NCBI GenBank assembly: GCA_014380705.1
Contig: JACMJI010000059.1
Span: 1 to 19,991, forward strand
Source: Gorillibacterium sp.
GTDB taxonomy: Bacteria; Bacillota; Bacilli; Paenibacillales; NBRC-103111
Reading direction: 5' to 3'
Length of the DNA stretch: 19,991 nucleotides
The notes under the pieces are model-generated. The model was not told the origin of the DNA and did not search any database. It saw only the letters and a list, made by a program, of their open reading frames with translations. Below, piece by piece: positions 17,126 through 19,991 of this stretch (position 1 is the first letter of the stretch; the number at the start of each line of letters is the position of its first letter). A program made the translations under genes and the position numbers.

Positions 17126-17173
17126 AAATAGACAAGTCCCATATCCCCATAAGGGTTCGGGACTTGTCTATTT
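17126..17173. terminator. Bidirectional terminator between the 54-aa gene and the SpoVID-like gene
   Basis: AAATAGACAAGTCCC and GGGACTTGTCTATTT form a perfect 15-bp stem with an 18-nt loop. The A/T ends provide short U runs in both directions. It lies 20 nt past the stop of the SpoVID-like gene on the minus strand and about 120 nt past the plus-strand gene. Between 17009 and 17125 I see only a 7-bp hairpin (17078-17094) with no clear role. Confidence 0.85.
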
Positions 17174-17193
17174 AAACGGAGGAACAGGATCGA

Positions 17194-18381
17194 TCAATGG
17201 AGTGGAATATAAAGGATTTGCCCCTCATTCACCTGTAAACCGTTAATTCGGTTATATAGAACAATCTCACGAGAATTCATACCGTAGCGATTCGCAATGG
17301 ATTCCAAGGTTTCTTCTTTTTGTACAATACAGATTCGCAGCTGCTTAAAAGCTTTTTGCTCATTATCATGAATAAAAAGCTTCTTCCATTCAACGGAATT
17401 TTGGAATTCCGCTTCACTCCGTGTGGCTTCCGTTACTTCCGCAGCTTCACGGGTACGAACCAAAGAATGCAGATGGGAAATACTTGGAGAGGCTTGCTTG
17501 GCCGCAAAGGCAGCCATATACACTCTCTGCTCCTGTTCCTGCGGACTCTCCTTGATAGATCTAGACTCAACAGATTGAATGACTTCGGTATCTGCTTTTC
17601 GGGCTGCATTCAGGAATGGGGCAACGAATGGTTTATCGCCACCTATTTCCGCCAATGATTGATCCTGAGGAACATCCGTCTCATCCAGTTCTGCGTTAAA
17701 ACGTGAGTATGAATCCTCCTCATCGAACGACTGAACGGATAAGTATTGAGCAACCTCCTGGATTATTGGTTCCACCGTTTCTTCCTCTAGGACTGCCACA
17801 GACCATTCGGTTCGAGGTTCACGTGGTTCCTCAACAGTTGGAAAATAAGCAGCGAGGTTAACCTTTTCATTTACGTAGGCAGTTTCTTGCTCCTGTGCTT
17901 CAAATGTCTCTTCCTCCACCTGGGGGGACAAGCCTTGGGCATCATCAAATGTATGCTCGTAAACAAAAACCGTCTCCTCTTGACTAGAGGGTTCCCAGAC
18001 GTCTCGCTCCTCAAGCGGCAACATTTCAAGCCCATGCAGAGAAAGCACACCTGTTACATTCATACTTTTACTTGTCATTAACTCAACATCGAATTGGTCA
18101 ATCACAACCCGTACATCCTCCAAGCAATGAATCCGACTCAGCGGCATGGTGATTTCAACAGGTATCAGATGCTCAAACGATTGCCCGGTGAGGCCATTCT
18201 CCCCCCGATAAGCGCCTGTAAGCCACAGATTTCCCTTAACAACCGCATAATCTGCTTCCTCCACCACCTGAATATGAGGAGCTAATTCTGCTGCTTCCAA
18301 CTCCAATATGCCGTCAAATCCTTCGGGTAGGTGTACCCGTTCATAAATGTCGAAGCGCAGCCCGGAACGATGTTCCGTCAT
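17194..18381 (-). CDS. spoVID: SpoVID-like spore coat morphogenetic protein with C-terminal LysM
   Basis: The 395-aa protein has an N-terminal SpoVID/SPOCS-like beta domain (about 1-125, from GLRFDIYERVHLPEGFDGI), a Glu-rich, low-complexity acidic middle (about 130-340) and a C-terminal LysM domain (about 350-395, VQKEETLESIANRYGM to ILYIPLH). In B. subtilis SpoVID sits on the forespore surface and is needed for coat encasement; it is 575 aa, so this one is shorter, mainly in the middle. Context supports the name: spoVID lies just upstream of valS-folC in B. subtilis too. Start at 18381 was chosen because GGGAGG-type signals lie 8 nt upstream; an ATG at 18414 is next to the predicted SigE start site. 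A SigE-type promoter at 18424-18452 fits mother-cell expression. Confidence 0.85.
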   Translation of the reverse strand: MTEHRSGLRFDIYERVHLPEGFDGILELEAAELAPHIQVVEEADYAVVKGNLWLTGAYRGENGLTGQSFEHLIPVEITMPLSRIHCLEDVRVVIDQFDVELMTSKSMNVTGVLSLHGLEMLPLEERDVWEPSSQEETVFVYEHTFDDAQGLSPQVEEETFEAQEQETAYVNEKVNLAAYFPTVEEPREPRTEWSVAVLEEETVEPIIQEVAQYLSVQSFDEEDSYSRFNAELDETDVPQDQSLAEIGGDKPFVAPFLNAARKADTEVIQSVESRSIKESPQEQEQRVYMAAFAAKQASPSISHLHSLVRTREAAEVTEATRSEAEFQNSVEWKKLFIHDNEQKAFKQLRICIVQKEETLESIANRYGMNSREIVLYNRINGLQVNEGQILYIPLH

Positions 18382-18423
18382 CCGTTCATCCTCCCTCCCG
18401 TAACTTTCCGTCATTTCCTAACC

Positions 18424-18452
18424 ATTATATGGACGTCGGGGAAAGAGCATGC
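18424..18452 (-). promoter_or_regulatory. SigE-type sporulation promoter of the SpoVID-like gene
   Basis: On the minus strand GCATGCT (18446-18452), exactly 14 nt, then CATATAAT (18424-18431). The SigE pattern is about KCATATT, 14 nt, CATACAAT, so five of seven and seven of eight positions fit. The predicted start lies about 36 nt before the chosen start codon. Confidence 0.6.
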
Positions 18453-18519
18453 CAACTTTTTGTCTTTTTAGGTAATGTAGGGCTCATTTATTCCTAGTAT
18501 CCTTTCCCGTTTGTTTATG

Positions 18520-18560
18520 CAAAAACAAAAAGAGCAAGCCCAATAAAACAGAGCTTACTC
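18520..18560 (-). terminator. Intrinsic terminator after the pseudouridine synthase gene
   Basis: On the minus strand GAGTAAGC pairs with GCTTGCTC (8 bp including one T-G pair) and is followed by TTTTTGTTTTTG. It lies 34 nt after the stop codon and separates this unit from the SpoVID-like gene. Confidence 0.85.
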
Positions 18561-18594
18561 ATCGGGTGCTGATACGAGGACTTCTATACGAGCT

Positions 18595-19509
18595 CTAGCG
18601 AAGCTGTTCGAGCCATCCGGCCATATCATCGGGAAGGGGGGCGAACAAATGAATCCTCTCTCTTGTGAGAGGATGAAGAAATTCCAGCTGTTCCCCATGA
18701 AGCGCCTGCCTGGTGACAGCTAAAGTTGATCCCATTGCTGCTCCTGTAGATTTTGCTATAACAATCTCTTGCTTGCCGCCGTAAAGCTTATCCCCCACTA
18801 GCGGGTGTCCCAAATGACTCATATGAACACGAATTTGATGCGTTCGCCCCGTACTTAGGTGCAATCTGACAAGGGAGTATCCGTTAAAAACCTCAACCTG
18901 TTCATAATGAGTAATGGCCTGCTCACCCGTAGGACTAACACGACGACGGCCGGACTGATGACGATCTCGACCTATAGGCGCATCGATTGTTCCATTCTTG
19001 GAGCCAAGCTTACCGTGAATGAGTGCCAAATAAATGCGTCCAATCGCTTTCTCTCGCATATCTTCGTCCAGGCGAAGCTGTGCTAACTCGTTCTTAGCAT
19101 AGAGTACAGGCCCAGTCGTATCCTCATCCAGTCGATGAATGTGACGAACGCGGCAGGTTTGTCCGGTCATTTGATAGTAACCCGCTAGAGCATTCGCCAG
19201 GGTACCGATTTGCTCCGGCCGCGATGGATGAACAGCCATACCAGCTGGTTTAGAGGCTACTAAGCAGAAGTCATCCTCATATAAAAGCTCTGGGACATTC
19301 CATTCTGGCTCGAATGGAGATTCCTCTCGCGGGAAAAGTCTTACTGCAATTCGATTACCCTTCACACGAATGCCGTTCTCCGCATCAAGCTTATGAAGGA
19401 ACTTGGTCGATATGCCTAGCTCAGCCTGCAGCCAATTTATAGCATCCGTTGTGACAGATGCTCTCACAAGCTCATACCATTCTTCCTTTCGCTGGCCGAT
19501 TTCCTTCAC
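18595..19509 (-). CDS. RluA-family RNA pseudouridine synthase
   Basis: The 304-aa protein converts specific uridines of rRNA or tRNA to pseudouridine. The catalytic motif is HIHRLDEDTTGPVL with Asp128; related enzymes more often have HRLDKDTSG, so the Glu and Pro are mild variations. Other RluA marks are LVASKPAGMAVHPS near 83, GRIYLAL, RLHLSTGRTHQIRVHMSHLGHPLVGD and ALHGEQLEFLHPLT. No S4 domain is evident in the short N-terminus. The target RNA cannot be told. Start is GTG at 19509 with GGGAGG 9 nt upstream, and it overlaps the stop of the 36-aa ORF as GTGA. It ends at a clear terminator. Confidence 0.92.
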   Translation of the reverse strand: MKEIGQRKEEWYELVRASVTTDAINWLQAELGISTKFLHKLDAENGIRVKGNRIAVRLFPREESPFEPEWNVPELLYEDDFCLVASKPAGMAVHPSRPEQIGTLANALAGYYQMTGQTCRVRHIHRLDEDTTGPVLYAKNELAQLRLDEDMREKAIGRIYLALIHGKLGSKNGTIDAPIGRDRHQSGRRRVSPTGEQAITHYEQVEVFNGYSLVRLHLSTGRTHQIRVHMSHLGHPLVGDKLYGGKQEIVIAKSTGAAMGSTLAVTRQALHGEQLEFLHPLTRERIHLFAPLPDDMAGWLEQLR

Positions 19510-19616
19510 TTTGTCCTTCCTCCCTTATTAACAATCCACAACAGCAACAAACCAAATGCCGCTAAAATGAGGATGAGGGAAAGGGGTATTCCCCATACGT
19601 TGTATTTTGCCAGCAT
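19506..19616 (-). CDS. Small single-span membrane ORF, 36 aa, coupled to the RluA-type gene
   Basis: From ATG at 19616 this reads a short basic N-terminus (MLAKYNVW), a 23-residue hydrophobic stretch (GIPLSLILILAAFGLLLLWIV) and a basic tail NKGGRTK. A GGGG-type ribosome binding site lies 7 nt upstream; an extra ATG at 19622 is too close to it. The stop TGA overlaps the GTG start of the pseudouridine synthase in the sequence GTGA, and the synthase's ribosome binding site lies inside this ORF. This is the usual layout of translational coupling. I do not recognise a family. It may be a real small membrane protein or mainly a leader ORF that sets translation of the enzyme. Confidence 0.6.
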   Translation of the reverse strand: MLAKYNVWGIPLSLILILAAFGLLLLWIVNKGGRTK

Positions 19617-19666
19617 GTACATTCCCCTTTCAAAAGATACCATTGGTTCGTTGCAGTGAAGCAGAT

Positions 19667-19712
19667 TATTCTCTGGCTGAAACCCGGCTAACGGGATAAT
19701 CTCTGGCTGCCC
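19667..19712. repeat. Direct repeat copy 1 of an intergenic element
   Basis: This 46-nt unit begins TATTCTC, contains CTAACGGGATAA and ends GGCTGCCC. A second copy, about 80% identical by eye, lies at 19936-19980. Together the copies flank an inverted repeat. Confidence 0.7.
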
Positions 19713-19717
19713 AGAAC

Positions 19718-19760
19718 ACCAACAGTCAAGGTGCCCGTAACCAACAGTCAGGCTGCCCAG
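19718..19760. repeat. Short direct repeat pair
   Basis: ACCAACAGTCA occurs at 19718-19728 and 19740-19750, a 22-nt period; both copies continue into a GG-TGCCC-like tail. Confidence 0.6.
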
Positions 19761-19914
19761 AAACCAAGGGCGTTACAGATTTGTATGTTGGCTTCGGGCA
19801 CTCTTGAAATGGCATCCTCTGATTAGACGAAGGATAGGATGCCATATTCAAAGGCGCCACGTAAACTCTACGCTTGGGCACACAAATCCTCCACTTTTGG
19901 TTTCTGGGCAGCCT
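19750..19914. repeat. Long imperfect palindrome inside the repeat region
   Basis: The outer arms 19750-19767 and 19897-19914 are perfect 18-bp reverse complements. The inner arms ATGGCATCCT (19809-19818) and AGGATGCCAT (19836-19845) form another perfect 10-bp stem with a 17-nt loop. GATTTGT/ACAAATC and TTGAA/TTCAA pairs lie between, so the 165 nt can fold into one long irregular hairpin. No ORF of note is inside. It may be a MITE-like or dispersed intergenic repeat. Confidence 0.75.
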
Positions 19915-19935
19915 TAGAATTCACGTTCATCGGGC

Positions 19936-19980
19936 TATTCTCAGGTGGAAATTCGCCTAACGGGATAACTTCGGCTGCCC
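19936..19980. repeat. Direct repeat copy 2 of the intergenic element
   Basis: This 45-nt copy begins TATTCTC, contains CCTAACGGGATAA and ends CGGCTGCCC. It lies in the same orientation as the copy at 19667-19712. The sequence after it, near the window end, may continue the element. Confidence 0.7.
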
Positions 19981-19991
19981 GGCAGGCTCCC

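Noticed and set aside
18475..18520. Alternative SigE-like pair GCATAAA and GATACTAG upstream of the SpoVID-like gene
   Set aside because: Spacing is 12 nt rather than 14, and the -10 match is poor; the pair at 18424-18452 is much better.
19667..19980. Possible CRISPR array
   Set aside because: Only two imperfect direct repeats about 270 nt apart, no regular repeat-spacer unit and no cas genes in the window.

Overview
The window reads as chromosomal DNA of a spore-forming Firmicute, most likely Paenibacillus or a close relative. The evidence is a SpoVID-like spore coat gene next to valS, a T-box leader, strong AGGAGG-type ribosome binding sites, and a YesM/YesN plus LplB/YtcP-type sugar uptake module of the kind common in Paenibacillus. 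Almost every gene lies on the minus strand, so transcription runs from high to low coordinates.

Region A (about 10.4 kb down to 0.3 kb) is one seven-gene carbohydrate operon. Its order is LplB-type permease, YtcP-type permease, lipoprotein solute-binding protein, YesN-type AraC response regulator, YesM-type sensor kinase, a 666-aa clan GH-A glycoside hydrolase resembling GH50 agarases, and a GH43 enzyme resembling subfamily 24 exo-beta-1,3-galactanases. A SigA-like promoter sits at 10361-10390. Both hydrolases lack signal peptides, so oligosaccharides are probably imported and then cut in the cytoplasm. No ATPase subunit is encoded here. The likely substrate class is beta-galactan (arabinogalactan or agar-like), which is inference. 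A GC-rich hairpin separates the binding-protein gene from the regulators. A perfect 17-bp inverted repeat lies beyond the last gene. A further minus-strand gene may start at position 39 and run off the edge.

Region B (16.7 to 10.6 kb) is a housekeeping cluster: a tRNA-Val-sensing T-box leader, valS, folC and murC. folC and murC overlap, and the cluster ends in a clear intrinsic terminator.

Region C (19.6 to 16.8 kb) holds a 36-aa membrane ORF translationally coupled to an RluA-type pseudouridine synthase, a terminator, then a SpoVID-like gene with a SigE-type promoter and a long terminator hairpin. The only plus-strand gene, a 54-aa membrane protein at 16844-17008, sits divergent to the T-box. 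The spoVID-valS-folC order matches Bacillus subtilis, except that no ysxE-like gene lies between spoVID and valS.

Region D (19.65 kb to the end) is non-coding and built of direct and inverted repeats, resembling a dispersed intergenic element.

The clearest under-described items are the galactan-type operon with its two unusual hydrolases, the two small membrane ORFs, and the terminal repeat element.
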